Of a stretch of 60,397 bases of DNA, positions 42,686 through 51,538 are shown piece after piece. Origin of the DNA: Leucobacter sp. cx-328 (lineage in GTDB: Bacteria; Actinomycetota; Actinomycetes; Actinomycetales; Microbacteriaceae); the NCBI RefSeq assembly GCF_014530035.1, contig NZ_JACVMX010000012.1, positions 1 to 60,397 of the forward strand, in the 5' to 3' direction. A program made the position numbers and the translations under genes. The notes beneath the pieces are model-generated. The model ran no database searches, was not told the DNA's origin, and was given only the letters and a program-made list of their open reading frames with translations. Position 1 is the first letter of the stretch, and each line of letters starts with the position of its first letter.

Positions 42686-45355
42686 ATGGCTTCGGTAAAC
42701 AGCTTTGGTGCACAGAGCACCCTCACCGTTGGTGGGAAAGATTACGAGATCTTCAAGATCAACCAGGTTGAGGGTGCAGCACGCCTGCCTTTCAGCCTCA
42801 AGGTGCTGCTTGAGAACCAGCTTCGCACCGAGGATGGCGCGAACGTAACTGAAGAGCACATCAAGGCGCTCGGCAACTGGGATCCGTCGGCGCAGCCCGA
42901 CACCGAGATCCAGTTCACGCCCGCACGTGTGATCATGCAGGACTTCACGGGTGTTCCCTGTGTCGTTGACCTCGCAACCATGCGTGAGGCAGTCGTTGAT
43001 CTCGGCGGCAGCCCCGACAAGATCAACCCGCTCGCTCCCGCAGAGCTCGTCATCGACCACTCGGTCATCTCGGACTCGTACGGCAACGCTGCAGCGTTCG
43101 AGAAGAACGTTGAGATTGAGTACGTCCGTAACGGTGAGCGCTACCAGTTCCTCCGTTGGGGCCAGGGTGCCTTCGACGAGTTCAAGGTTGTTCCCCCCGG
43201 GACCGGCATTGTTCACCAGGTGAACATCGAGTACCTCGCACGCATCACCTTCGCTCGCGAGGTCGGCGGCGTGCTCCAGGCATACCCCGACACCTGCGTC
43301 GGCACTGACTCGCACACCACCATGGAGAACGGCCTCGGCGTTCTCGGTTGGGGCGTTGGCGGCATTGAGGCTGAGGCAGCAATGCTCGGTCAGCCCATCT
43401 CGATGCTCATCCCGCGCGTTGTTGGTTTCAAGCTCTCGGGTCAGATCCCCGCTGGCGTTACCGCGACCGACGTTGTGCTCACCATCACGCAGATGCTCCG
43501 TAAGCACGGCGTTGTCGGCAAGTTCGTTGAGTTCTACGGTGAGGGCGTTGGTTCGGTCCCGCTCGCAAACCGTGCAACCATCGGCAACATGAGCCCCGAG
43601 TTCGGTTCGACCGCGGCGATGTTCCCCATCGACGATGTCACCCTCGACTACCTGCGCCTCACCGGCCGTACCGAAGAGCAGCTTGAGCTCATCAAGGCGT
43701 ACAGCCAGGAGCAGGGCCTCTGGCACAACCCCGCAGTTGAGCCCGAGTTCAGCGAGTACCTCGAGCTCGACCTCTCGACCGTTGTTGCTTCGATCGCCGG
43801 CCCGAAGCGTCCCCAGGACCGCATCGAGCTCACCAGCGCGAAGGAACAGTTCGAGGTTGACCTCAAGAACTACGCTCCCGCATCGAACCCCGCAACCGTC
43901 GTAGACGAGCAGGGTCGCGAGTTCACGATCGATCACGGCGCAGTCAGCCTCGCGTCGATCACCTCGTGCACCAACACCTCGAACCCCTCGGTCATGCTTG
44001 CGGCTGGCGTGCTTGCACGTAACGCAAACGCTAAGGGCCTGAAGGCTAAGCCGTGGGTTAAGACCACGCTTGCTCCCGGCTCGAAGGTTGTTACCGACTA
44101 CTACGAGAAGTCGGGCCTCAAGACTGAGCTCGAAGATCTCGGCTTCTTCCTCGTTGGCTACGGCTGCGTGACCTGCATTGGTAACTCGGGCCCGCTCAAC
44201 CAGGAGATCTCGAAGGCTGTCAACGACAACGATCTCGCTGTCACCGCAGTTCTCTCGGGTAACCGTAACTTCGAGGGTCGCATCAACCCAGACATCAAGA
44301 TGAACTACCTCGCGAGCCCCCCGCTCGTCGTTGCGTACGCTCTTGCAGGTTCGATGGACTTCGACTTCGACAACGAGGCGCTTGGTCAGGACGCAGACGG
44401 CAACGACGTCTTCCTCCGTGACATCTGGCCCGACCCCGTCGAGGTTCAGCAGATCGCTGACAACTCGATTGACAGCGACATGTTCAACTCGAAGTACGCA
44501 ACCGTCTTCGATGGTGACAAGCACTGGAACTCGCTTCCCACTCCCGATGGCAACACCTTCGCGTGGGACGAGAAGTCGACCTACGTCCGTAAGGCACCGT
44601 ACTTCGACGGAATGAAGCTCCAGCCTGAGCCCGTCAGCGACATCAAGGGCGCACGCGTTCTTGCAAAGCTTGGCGACTCGGTCACCACTGACCACATCAG
44701 CCCTGCTGGTAGCTTCAAGGCAGAGACCCCCGCTGGTCGCTACCTGGTAGAGAACGGCATCGCGCCGAAGGACTTCAACACCTACGGCTCACGCCGTGGT
44801 AACCACGAGGTCATGATCCGCGGTACCTTCGCGAACATCCGTCTGCGCAACCAGCTCCTCGACAACGTCGAGGGTGGCTTCACGCGCGACTTCACCCAGG
44901 CAGATGCTCCCAAGTCATACATCTACGACGCGGCAGAGAACTACCGCGCAGCGGGTATCCCGCTCGTCGTTCTCGGTGGCAAGGAGTACGGCTCGGGCTC
45001 GTCGCGTGACTGGGCTGCAAAGGGCACCAGCCTGCTCGGCGTAAAGGCAGTCATCACCGAGAGCTTCGAGCGTATTCACCGCTCGAACCTCATCGGCATG
45101 GGCGTTATGCCCCTGCAGTTCCCTGCAGGTCAGAACGCAGACAGCCTCGGCCTTGACGGCACCGAGACCTTCTCGATCACCGGCATTGAGCAGCTCAACG
45201 AGGGCGTCACGCCGAAGACTCTCGCAGTCGAGGCAACCAAGGCTGACGGCTCGGTCGTTTCGTTCGACGCAGTCGTTCGTATCGACACCCCGGGCGAGGC
45301 TGAGTACTACCGTAACGGTGGCATCCTGCAGTACGTTCTCCGTTCACTCGTCTAA
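42686..45355 (+). CDS. acnA: Aconitate hydratase AcnA
   Basis: An 889-residue monomeric aconitase interconverting citrate and isocitrate in the TCA cycle with a [4Fe-4S] cluster. Cluster ligands are Cys in [11 protein letters not shown] (about 427) and in [11 protein letters not shown] (about 493 and 496). The C-terminal swivel domain has [25 protein letters not shown]. The ATG at 42686 has GGGAGG 4 nt upstream. Synonymous codons are strongly biased to C-ending, which suggests high expression. It stands alone, with its own promoter palindrome and a strong terminator. Confidence 0.96.
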   Translation: MASVNSFGAQSTLTVGGKDYEIFKINQVEGAARLPFSLKVLLENQLRTEDGANVTEEHIKALGNWDPSAQPDTEIQFTPARVIMQDFTGVPCVVDLATMREAVVDLGGSPDKINPLAPAELVIDHSVISDSYGNAAAFEKNVEIEYVRNGERYQFLRWGQGAFDEFKVVPPGTGIVHQVNIEYLARITFAREVGGVLQAYPDTCVGTDSHTTMENGLGVLGWGVGGIEAEAAMLGQPISMLIPRVVGFKLSGQIPAGVTATDVVLTITQMLRKHGVVGKFVEFYGEGVGSVPLANRATIGNMSPEFGSTAAMFPIDDVTLDYLRLTGRTEEQLELIKAYSQEQGLWHNPAVEPEFSEYLELDLSTVVASIAGPKRPQDRIELTSAKEQFEVDLKNYAPASNPATVVDEQGREFTIDHGAVSLASITSCTNTSNPSVMLAAGVLARNANAKGLKAKPWVKTTLAPGSKVVTDYYEKSGLKTELEDLGFFLVGYGCVTCIGNSGPLNQEISKAVNDNDLAVTAVLSGNRNFEGRINPDIKMNYLASPPLVVAYALAGSMDFDFDNEALGQDADGNDVFLRDIWPDPVEVQQIADNSIDSDMFNSKYATVFDGDKHWNSLPTPDGNTFAWDEKSTYVRKAPYFDGMKLQPEPVSDIKGARVLAKLGDSVTTDHISPAGSFKAETPAGRYLVENGIAPKDFNTYGSRRGNHEVMIRGTFANIRLRNQLLDNVEGGFTRDFTQADAPKSYIYDAAENYRAAGIPLVVLGGKEYGSGSSRDWAAKGTSLLGVKAVITESFERIHRSNLIGMGVMPLQFPAGQNADSLGLDGTETFSITGIEQLNEGVTPKTLAVEATKADGSVVSFDAVVRIDTPGEAEYYRNGGILQYVLRSLV

Positions 45356-45410
45356 GTCTCGGGTGATTCGTTCGGAGTATCTTGTACTGAGAATTCCGCG
45401 TTAAACGACC

Positions 45411-45459
45411 ACAGAGAGGTGCCCCAGCCAGTGAGATTCTGGCTGGGGCGCCTCTCTGT
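45411..45459. terminator. Terminator of acnA
   Basis: CAGAGAGGTGCCCCAGCCAG pairs with CTGGCTGGGGCGCCTCTCTG around a 7-nt loop, with one mismatch. It lies about 55 bp after the acnA stop. Confidence 0.85.
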
Positions 45460-45614
45460 GTAGTGGCGAGAGTTTCTGGACCTTCACGTTGGCTGGATGA
45501 AAGTTGGAAACTTGCCAGACTGTAAACACATTGGATGCTTGCAGGCTTTCACGAACTGGCGCATAATTCAGACAGCGCCGAATGGCTCGGTGCAGTATCT
45601 GGAAGGGTCAACGC

Positions 45615-45851
45615 ATGGCGAACGAAGATCTGGGTAAGCAGGCAGCTGACGCGGCAGAGAAGGCAAAGACTTTTCTGTCTGAAAATGCTGACAAGGTGAA
45701 AGACGCCTTGAAGAGTGAACAAGCCGAGTCGGTCAGCGACAAAGTACTTGATGGACTTGCTGGCTTTGCCAATAAGGTCACGGGTGGCGAGCACGCTGAC
45801 AAAATTGACGAGATCAAGCAAAAGCTCGACGGCTCGATCGGTAATGAATAA
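45615..45851 (+). CDS. Rv0909-like small protein, antitoxin-family annotation
   Basis: A 78-residue charged helical protein, MANEDLGKQAADAAEKAKTF then KVKDALKSEQAESVSDKVLDGLA. It matches the actinobacterial MT0933/Rv0909 family, usually labelled antitoxin. No toxin gene is next to it, so the label is doubtful; a stress-related role is as likely. GGAAGGG lies 8 nt upstream of the ATG. A strong hairpin follows the stop, so it is a single-gene unit. Confidence 0.75.
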   Translation: MANEDLGKQAADAAEKAKTFLSENADKVKDALKSEQAESVSDKVLDGLAGFANKVTGGEHADKIDEIKQKLDGSIGNE

Positions 45852-45870
45852 TCGGTGAGTTCTGAGACCA

Positions 45871-45911
45871 CAAGAGGGCTCCCCGCGCGAATCGCGCGGG
45901 GAGCCCTCTTG
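45871..45911. terminator. Bidirectional terminator
   Basis: CAAGAGGGCTCCCCGCGCGA pairs perfectly with TCGCGCGGGGAGCCCTCTTG across one base (the inner pairs must open to form a loop). Confidence 0.88.
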
Positions 45912-45947
45912 TGTGTGCCATGTGCCGAATCACTCATTGCTGACGGG

Positions 45948-45953
45948 TAGACT
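45948..45953 (+). promoter_or_regulatory. -10 element (TAGACT) upstream of dxs
   Basis: TAGACT is followed by GTGGGG and an in-frame ATG at 45960. Transcription may begin there, either leaderless or giving a 42-nt leader before the GTG at 46002. Confidence 0.45.
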
Positions 45954-46001
45954 GTGGGGATGCCCGGCGTTCACGCCGGCGAGAGAAGGGACGGGTGGCG
46001 A

Positions 46002-47906
46002 GTGGCGATCCTCGATCAAATCGAAGGCCCTGCAGACCTTGCATCATTGAGCGCTGAACAGTGCGCTCAGCTTGCGGCAGAGATCCGTGAATTCCTGATC
46101 AGCGAAGTTGCCAAGACCGGCGGCCACCTTGGTCCGAACCTTGGCGTCGTCGAACTCACGATTGCACTGCACCGGGTATTTGATTCTCCGCGTGATCCGA
46201 TCATCTTCGATACGGGCCACCAGAGCTACGTGCACAAAATCCTGACGGGTCGCAAAGACTTTTCGCAGCTCCGCCAACGCGATGGCCTAGCCGGCTATCC
46301 ACAGCGCGCGGAATCCGAGCATGACATCGTCGAAAGTTCACACGCGTCGAGTTCGCTCAGCTGGGCAGACGGAATCTCACGCGCCTTCGCTCGCACAGGC
46401 CAGCAGGATCGCACCGTTGTGGCGGTCGTTGGCGACGGTGCCCTCACAGGCGGAATGACCTGGGAGGCGCTCAACAACATCACCGACGACAACGATCGCA
46501 ACCTGGTGATCGTCGTAAACGACAATGGTCGCTCGTACGCGCCGACCATCGGTGGCATGGCTCGCTTCCTGAACTCGGTGCGTAGCCGCGCGACCTACCG
46601 TGACCTGCAGGAGGGGAGCGAGCGCTTCTTCTCTCGCCTCGGCAAGCCCGGTCGCACCCTCTACCGTGGTACGCGCGGTGCTCTTCACGGTTTCCTAAGC
46701 CGCGCGAGCGACAACGACCACCTGTACTCAAACCTCGACATCAAGTACTTCGGTCCCGTTGACGGCCACGATGAGCCCGGGCTTGAAGCCGTGCTGACTC
46801 AGGCGCGCGAGTATGGTCGTCCCGCCCTCGTGCACGTCATTACTGAGAAGGGCCGCGGATACGCGCCGGCCGAGAATCACGTTGGAGATCAGTTCCACGC
46901 AATCGGTCAGTTCGATCGTGACAGTGGCGAGCCAATCTCGAACGGATCCTCGCGCACCTGGACCTCGGTCTTCGGCGAGAGCATCGTTGATGTGGCCGCG
47001 AAAAACGAGAAGGTCGTGGCGATTACCGCCGCGATGCTCGAGCCGGTTGGTCTCGTGCCCATGCTCGAGCGCTTCCCGAACCGCGTGTACGACGTAGGTA
47101 TTGCCGAGCAGCACGCTGTGACTTCAGCAGCTGGTCTCGCGTACGGCGGACTGCATCCCGTCGTCGCACTCTATGCAACGTTCATGAACCGTGCGTTCGA
47201 CCAGGTGCTCATGGACGTCGCCCTGCATCACGCAGGAGTCACGTTCGTGCTCGACCGTTCGGGCATTACCGGGCCTGACGGCGCAAGCCACAATGGTGTC
47301 TGGGACCTCGCGATGTTGCAGATTGTTCCCGGCATTCGTATCTCGGCGCCGCGCGACGCTGACACGCTCACCGAACTCCTCAACGAGGCAACCGCGGTGG
47401 AAGACGCGCCCACTGTTATCCGCTACCCGAAGGGCTCGGTTGGTTCCGACCTTCCCGCAATCCGTCGCACGCACGACGGCGTTGACGTGTTGCGCGAAGC
47501 GCAGGGATCCGCCGACGTGCTGTTCGTGACGGTCGGCCCGATGGCGCGCGTCGCGCTCGATGCGGCCGAAATTTTGGCGCGCGAGGGAATTTCGGCATCG
47601 GTGATTGATCCGCGCTGGGTGGTTCCGGTCGCTGACTCGGTCGTTGAGATGGCTCGTTCGCACCGCCTCCTCGTGAGTATCGAGGACGGCATTCGTGTGG
47701 GTGGCGTTGGGACGCGGATCCGCCAGGCACTTCGCGATGGCGCCGTCGACACCGCTGTGAGCGAGCTCGGTACACCCGATGAGTTCCCGCTGCACGCAAC
47801 GCGCGATCAGCTGCTCGAAGAAGCTGGACTCACCGCAGAGCGCATCGCAGCCAACGTCATCGACCAGGTGCGCGGCACGCGAATTCCCATCGCACGCCCC
47901 GAGTAA
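46002..47906 (+). CDS. dxs: 1-deoxy-D-xylulose-5-phosphate synthase
   Basis: A 634-residue thiamine-diphosphate enzyme joining pyruvate and glyceraldehyde-3-phosphate, the first step of the MEP isoprenoid pathway. The N-terminal FLISEVAKTGGHLGPNLGVVELTIALH is diagnostic; the ThDP site is GDGALTGGMTWEALNN to VVNDNG; the pyrimidine-domain Glu is in DVGIAEQHAVTSAAGLA. The GTG at 46002 gives the family start (VAILDQIEGPADLASLS). A 14-residue longer form from ATG 45960 is possible because that codon has a leaderless promoter spacing. No other MEP gene is in the window. Confidence 0.94.
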   Translation: MAILDQIEGPADLASLSAEQCAQLAAEIREFLISEVAKTGGHLGPNLGVVELTIALHRVFDSPRDPIIFDTGHQSYVHKILTGRKDFSQLRQRDGLAGYPQRAESEHDIVESSHASSSLSWADGISRAFARTGQQDRTVVAVVGDGALTGGMTWEALNNITDDNDRNLVIVVNDNGRSYAPTIGGMARFLNSVRSRATYRDLQEGSERFFSRLGKPGRTLYRGTRGALHGFLSRASDNDHLYSNLDIKYFGPVDGHDEPGLEAVLTQAREYGRPALVHVITEKGRGYAPAENHVGDQFHAIGQFDRDSGEPISNGSSRTWTSVFGESIVDVAAKNEKVVAITAAMLEPVGLVPMLERFPNRVYDVGIAEQHAVTSAAGLAYGGLHPVVALYATFMNRAFDQVLMDVALHHAGVTFVLDRSGITGPDGASHNGVWDLAMLQIVPGIRISAPRDADTLTELLNEATAVEDAPTVIRYPKGSVGSDLPAIRRTHDGVDVLREAQGSADVLFVTVGPMARVALDAAEILAREGISASVIDPRWVVPVADSVVEMARSHRLLVSIEDGIRVGGVGTRIRQALRDGAVDTAVSELGTPDEFPLHATRDQLLEEAGLTAERIAANVIDQVRGTRIPIARPE

Positions 47907-47956
47907 CCGGAGTAGTCTGGCGCAAGGACCCGTCCCCGCCAGAGAGGTGAATCACC

Positions 47957-49135
47957 GTGACCGACCGTGAAGCCCAGCATCGCGAACTTGCCGAGCGATT
48001 TTTGCCCGACGAGCTCATCGCTACGATCAGGGAGCGCGCGGGTGAACTCGACCGTGCGAACGAATTCTTTGCAGCGGATCTTGCGGCGCTCCGCGCCTCG
48101 GGGTACCTGACGACATTCGTGCCGTCATCGCTTGGCGGGCCAGGGTTGACGCTTAATCAGGTGTCGCGTCTGCAGCAGCGCCTTGCCGGCGCCGCACCAG
48201 CGACCGCATTGGGTATCAACATGCACCTGCTGTGTGTTGGTGTTGCACGCGCGTTGTACGAGCGTGGCGATCATTCGCTTGACTATGTTTTCGAGCAGGC
48301 GCTTGTCGGGGAAATCTTCGCGTTCGGTATCAGTGAGCCCGGCAACGACTTCGTGCTCGCTGATTCGAAAACCGTGGCGGTACCGCGGTCTGCTGCTGCG
48401 GGTGGTGGATACGTGCTTACCGGCACCAAAATCTTCACCTCACTGACGCCAGCGTGGACGAAACTCATCGTGCACGGTCGCGACGAGTCAGGGGAGGAGC
48501 CGCAGCTCATCTTCGGCTTCCTCGATCGCGCTGATGAGGGCGTGCAGGCTGCCGAGAACTGGGACGTGCTCGGTATGCGTGCCTCGCACAGCCGTGCGAC
48601 CCGACTTTCCGGTGCTGTGATGACAGCCGATCAGGTGATCCGCGCACTCCCGGTCGGCCCAACGGCTGACGTTCTGGTCTTTGCGATTGCGAGTCACTTC
48701 CAGTTGCTCGTCGGCTCGGTCTACGCCGGTGTCGCCGCCCGTGCGCTAGAAGTTGCTGCGGCAGGCCTGGCACACCGCAACTCAGCAAAGGCCGGCACCA
48801 CGCTCGCCGAGGTGCCTGAATTCCGGGCGCGGATCGCAGACGCCCACATGGCCCTCCTGCCCGTGGCCGCGCAGCTCGACGCCTACACGCGCGACATCGA
48901 CGAACTCACCAATCACGGCGAGCGTTGGCCGTTGATGCTCGTGCACGCGCGCATCAACGCGGGCGATGTGGCGCGCAGCAATGCGGAGGTCGCGCTCGCG
49001 TGTGCCGGTGGTGCTGGGTTTGGCGCGATGCACGAGGCGAGTCGCCTATACCGTGATGCTGCTGCGTCGCTGTTCCACCCGCCCGGGGTTGACGCCGCTC
49101 GGCCGATGTTTGCTGCGGCGCTGCTCGGGGAGTAG
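47957..49135 (+). CDS. Acyl-CoA dehydrogenase-fold flavoprotein
   Basis: A 392-residue protein with the three-domain acyl-CoA dehydrogenase fold: an N-terminal helical domain with GYLTTFVPSSLGGPGLTLNQ, a middle beta domain with EIFAFGISEPGND and TGTKIFTSLTPAWTKLIVHG, and a C-terminal helical bundle. The catalytic Glu context of true dehydrogenases (IYEGT-type) is not seen; the matching end reads SRLYRDAAASLFHPPG. This resembles flavin-dependent hydroxylases or sulfur monooxygenases (DszC/HpaB-like group) more than beta-oxidation enzymes. The GTG start follows GAGAGGTGA. It follows dxs by 50 bp and lies upstream of the opposing fadJ. Confidence 0.8.
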   Translation: MTDREAQHRELAERFLPDELIATIRERAGELDRANEFFAADLAALRASGYLTTFVPSSLGGPGLTLNQVSRLQQRLAGAAPATALGINMHLLCVGVARALYERGDHSLDYVFEQALVGEIFAFGISEPGNDFVLADSKTVAVPRSAAAGGGYVLTGTKIFTSLTPAWTKLIVHGRDESGEEPQLIFGFLDRADEGVQAAENWDVLGMRASHSRATRLSGAVMTADQVIRALPVGPTADVLVFAIASHFQLLVGSVYAGVAARALEVAAAGLAHRNSAKAGTTLAEVPEFRARIADAHMALLPVAAQLDAYTRDIDELTNHGERWPLMLVHARINAGDVARSNAEVALACAGGAGFGAMHEASRLYRDAAASLFHPPGVDAARPMFAAALLGE

Positions 49136-49170
49136 GCCCACGGGGGCGCCCGCCCCGCGCTCGCATTTGT

Positions 49171-49247
49171 CGTAGATATGCTTTCCGCCGTAAATATGCT
49201 GAATTAGGCCACAAACAGCATATCTACGCGCGAAACCAGATCTACGA
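49171..49247. repeat. Repeat family B, copy 1 (CGTAGATATG element)
   Basis: The block begins CGTAGATATGC, holds an inner CGTAAATATGCTG, then CAGCATATCTACG, and ends ATCTACGA, so it has nested inverted repeats: an outer TCGTAGAT/ATCTACGA and an inner GTAGATATGC/GCATATCTAC. The same order of blocks occurs inverted at 58592-58668 with about 80% identity by eye. It is intergenic, between the acyl-CoA dehydrogenase-fold gene and fadJ. Confidence 0.75.
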
Positions 49248-49292
49248 CGAGTGCCAAAGGCCGCCCACGTCGGAGATTTGACCTAAACGCAG

Positions 49293-49348
49293 AAATCGAC
49301 CGTTGGTAAGACGAATTCGTGAGAAAACGTCTTACCAACGGTCGATTT
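49293..49348. terminator. 21-bp perfect hairpin, putative two-way terminator
   Basis: AAATCGACCGTTGGTAAGAC plus G (49293-49313) pairs exactly with 49328-49348 around a 14-nt loop holding GAATTC-like bases. It lies 53 bp after the fadJ stop. The stem is less GC-rich than the window's other terminators, and no T-run follows except TTT at the stem base. Confidence 0.6.
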
Positions 49349-49400
49349 GCAGAGGAGGGTTAAACCGCCCCGAAGCGAGAAGTGGCGCCGCGCTGGCCGA

Positions 49401-51533
49401 CTACGCCCCGGCGATACGAGGCGTGTGGAACGTCCCGCCAAACACGCGCTCACTCGCGCCAACGCGGTCGAGGTACGGCGTTGAGCCGCCTGCCTGGAAC
49501 GGCCAGCCAGCGCCCAAGATGAGGCACAGGTCGATGTCTTCCGCGGCATGCACGACGCCCTCATCGAGCATGATCTTGATCTCGCCAGCGAGCTCGTCCT
49601 CGACGCGCTGCAGAATGACCTCTTCGGTCACGGCGGTCTTGCCAAGCGTCAGCGCCTTGCGGCCGGTCTTTGAAAGATCTTCGACCTTGCCGATCTTGCT
49701 CTTCACAAGCGGGTCAGTCACATCAGCAAGCTTGTGTAGGTTCTCGGACGCGTAGAACCGCTCGGGGAACGCGGCGACCATGGTGTCCTGCACATGGGCA
49801 GCAACCTTCCAACCGACGAGGTCAATGAGTTCGAACGGGCCCATGGGGAGACCGAGGGGTGCGAGTGAACGCTCGACCACCGGCATCGGGGTGCCCTCGT
49901 CGAGTGCGCGTGCTGCTTCGCCCATGACCTTTGCGAGCAGTCGGTTCACGACGAAGCCCGGGCGGTCGGCGGTGATGACAGCACTCTTGCCGAGCTTCCG
50001 CGCGATGACCATTGCGGTCGAGAGCGAAGCGTCGTTCGTTGCGGGAGTGCGAACGACCTCGATGAGTGGCATGACCGCGACCGGGTTGAAGAAGTGGAAG
50101 CCAACAAGGCGTTCGGGGTGAGCGAGGTTCGCGCCGATCTCTTCGACCGAGAGCGACGAAGTGTTGGTCGCGATAATCGCTTCGGGGGAGATGTGTGGTT
50201 CCACCTCCGCGAAGACTTGCTGCTTGACCGAGAGCTCTTCGAAGACAGCCTCGATGACCCAATCGCAGTCGGCGAAGTCAGCCTTGTCTGTCGTGCCCTG
50301 CACGAGCGCCTTGACCTGGTTCGCGTCATCGGCGCCAAGGCGGCCCTTTGCTGCGAGCTTGTCGATCTCACCGCGAATGTAGTCGAGACCGCGATCAACG
50401 CGTGACTGGTCGAGGTCGGTGATGAGCACGGGAACGCGCAGCTTGCGCGCAAACAGCAGCGCAAACTGGCTCGCCATCAGACCGGCGCCGATGACGCCGA
50501 CCTTCTGGACGGGGCGGGCAAGCTCCTTGTCGGGAGCGCCAGCGGGACGCTTCGCGCGCTTCTGCACGAGATCGAACGCGTAGATCGATGCTGCGAACTG
50601 GTCGCCAGAGATAAGCTCGGCGAGGGCGAAGTCTTCGCGCTCGAATCCGCGGACGCGGTCGTTGTCGCGCGCAGCAGCGAGCAGGTCGAGTGCCACGTAG
50701 GGCGACGTCGCTGCGGTGCCGATCTTGGCCTTCAGCGTCTCGCGAGCGATCTTGATCGCGACGTTCCACTTGGTGAGACGCTCAAGCTTGCCAGGCGCGT
50801 TCGGGCGCTCAACCTTGGTTGCGCCGGTGATGACGCGATCCGCCCACTCGATGGACTCTTCCAAGAAACGGCCGGGGCCGTACATCTCATCGAAGAGGCC
50901 GAGCTCGTGCGCCTGCGCGGGCTTCAGCATGCGGTTGTTCTTGAGCGGGTTCGAGATGATGACCTCGATCGCCTTCTCAATACCGATGAGGTTGGGCACG
51001 AGGGTTGCGCCACCCCAGCCGGGAATGATGCCGAGGAAGACCTCAGGGAAAGCAAGCGCGGCCGCCGACGAATCGAGCGTGCGGTAGTCGCAGTTGAGTG
51101 CGATTTCCATCGCGCCGCCGAGCGCGAGGCCGTTCACGAACGCGAACGAAGGAACACCGAGCGAGCTGAACTTGCCGAGTACGTGGTGACCAAGCTGCGC
51201 CATGAGCAGGGCGTTCTCGTGCGTGGCGAGGGTGGAGACCTTGGAGAGATCCGCGCCAGCTGCGAAGATGTACGGCTTGCCTGTCACTGCGACAGCCTGG
51301 ATTTCACCGGCGGTCGCACGGGAACGCTGCGCGTCGAGCACGGCGCCGAGCGCCTGCAAGGTGCGCGGGCCGAGCGTGTTCGGGCGCGTGTGATCGCGGC
51401 CGTTGTCGAGCGTGATGAGCGCGAGGGTGCCGCCAGATGGGAGCTGCACGTCGCGCACGAATGATTCGGTGACGACCTCGTCTACTGAGGCGTCGATGAT
51501 CGGCGAGAAGTCGATCTTGCTGTAGTCAGTCAT
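49401..51533 (-). CDS. fadJ: Fatty-acid oxidation multifunctional protein: enoyl-CoA hydratase/3-hydroxyacyl-CoA dehydrogenase
   Basis: A 710-residue two-domain beta-oxidation enzyme. The N-terminal hydratase (about 1-290) has NGLALGGAMEIALNCDYR and FPEVFLGIIPGWGGATL. The dehydrogenase follows, with NAD motif VGVIGAGLMASQFALLFAR near 343 (Ala-Ser replaces the usual Gly-x-Gly end), TSSLSVEEI and FHFFNPVAVMPLIEVV with the catalytic His. The C-terminus repeats a second 3HCDH helical unit. It is encoded 5 bp after the thiolase gene and co-translated with it. It converts enoyl-CoA to 3-ketoacyl-CoA, the thiolase substrate. Confidence 0.92.
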   Translation of the reverse strand: MTDYSKIDFSPIIDASVDEVVTESFVRDVQLPSGGTLALITLDNGRDHTRPNTLGPRTLQALGAVLDAQRSRATAGEIQAVAVTGKPYIFAAGADLSKVSTLATHENALLMAQLGHHVLGKFSSLGVPSFAFVNGLALGGAMEIALNCDYRTLDSSAAALAFPEVFLGIIPGWGGATLVPNLIGIEKAIEVIISNPLKNNRMLKPAQAHELGLFDEMYGPGRFLEESIEWADRVITGATKVERPNAPGKLERLTKWNVAIKIARETLKAKIGTAATSPYVALDLLAAARDNDRVRGFEREDFALAELISGDQFAASIYAFDLVQKRAKRPAGAPDKELARPVQKVGVIGAGLMASQFALLFARKLRVPVLITDLDQSRVDRGLDYIRGEIDKLAAKGRLGADDANQVKALVQGTTDKADFADCDWVIEAVFEELSVKQQVFAEVEPHISPEAIIATNTSSLSVEEIGANLAHPERLVGFHFFNPVAVMPLIEVVRTPATNDASLSTAMVIARKLGKSAVITADRPGFVVNRLLAKVMGEAARALDEGTPMPVVERSLAPLGLPMGPFELIDLVGWKVAAHVQDTMVAAFPERFYASENLHKLADVTDPLVKSKIGKVEDLSKTGRKALTLGKTAVTEEVILQRVEDELAGEIKIMLDEGVVHAAEDIDLCLILGAGWPFQAGGSTPYLDRVGASERVFGGTFHTPRIAGA

Positions 51534-51538
51534 CGCGC

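Noticed and set aside
42557..44695. A 712-codon open frame opposite acnA
   Set aside because: Antisense shadow of a strongly codon-biased gene; no motifs or ribosome site.
45615..45851. A toxin-antitoxin pair based on the antitoxin label of the Rv0909-like protein
   Set aside because: No toxin gene is adjacent and the gene is closed off by terminators.
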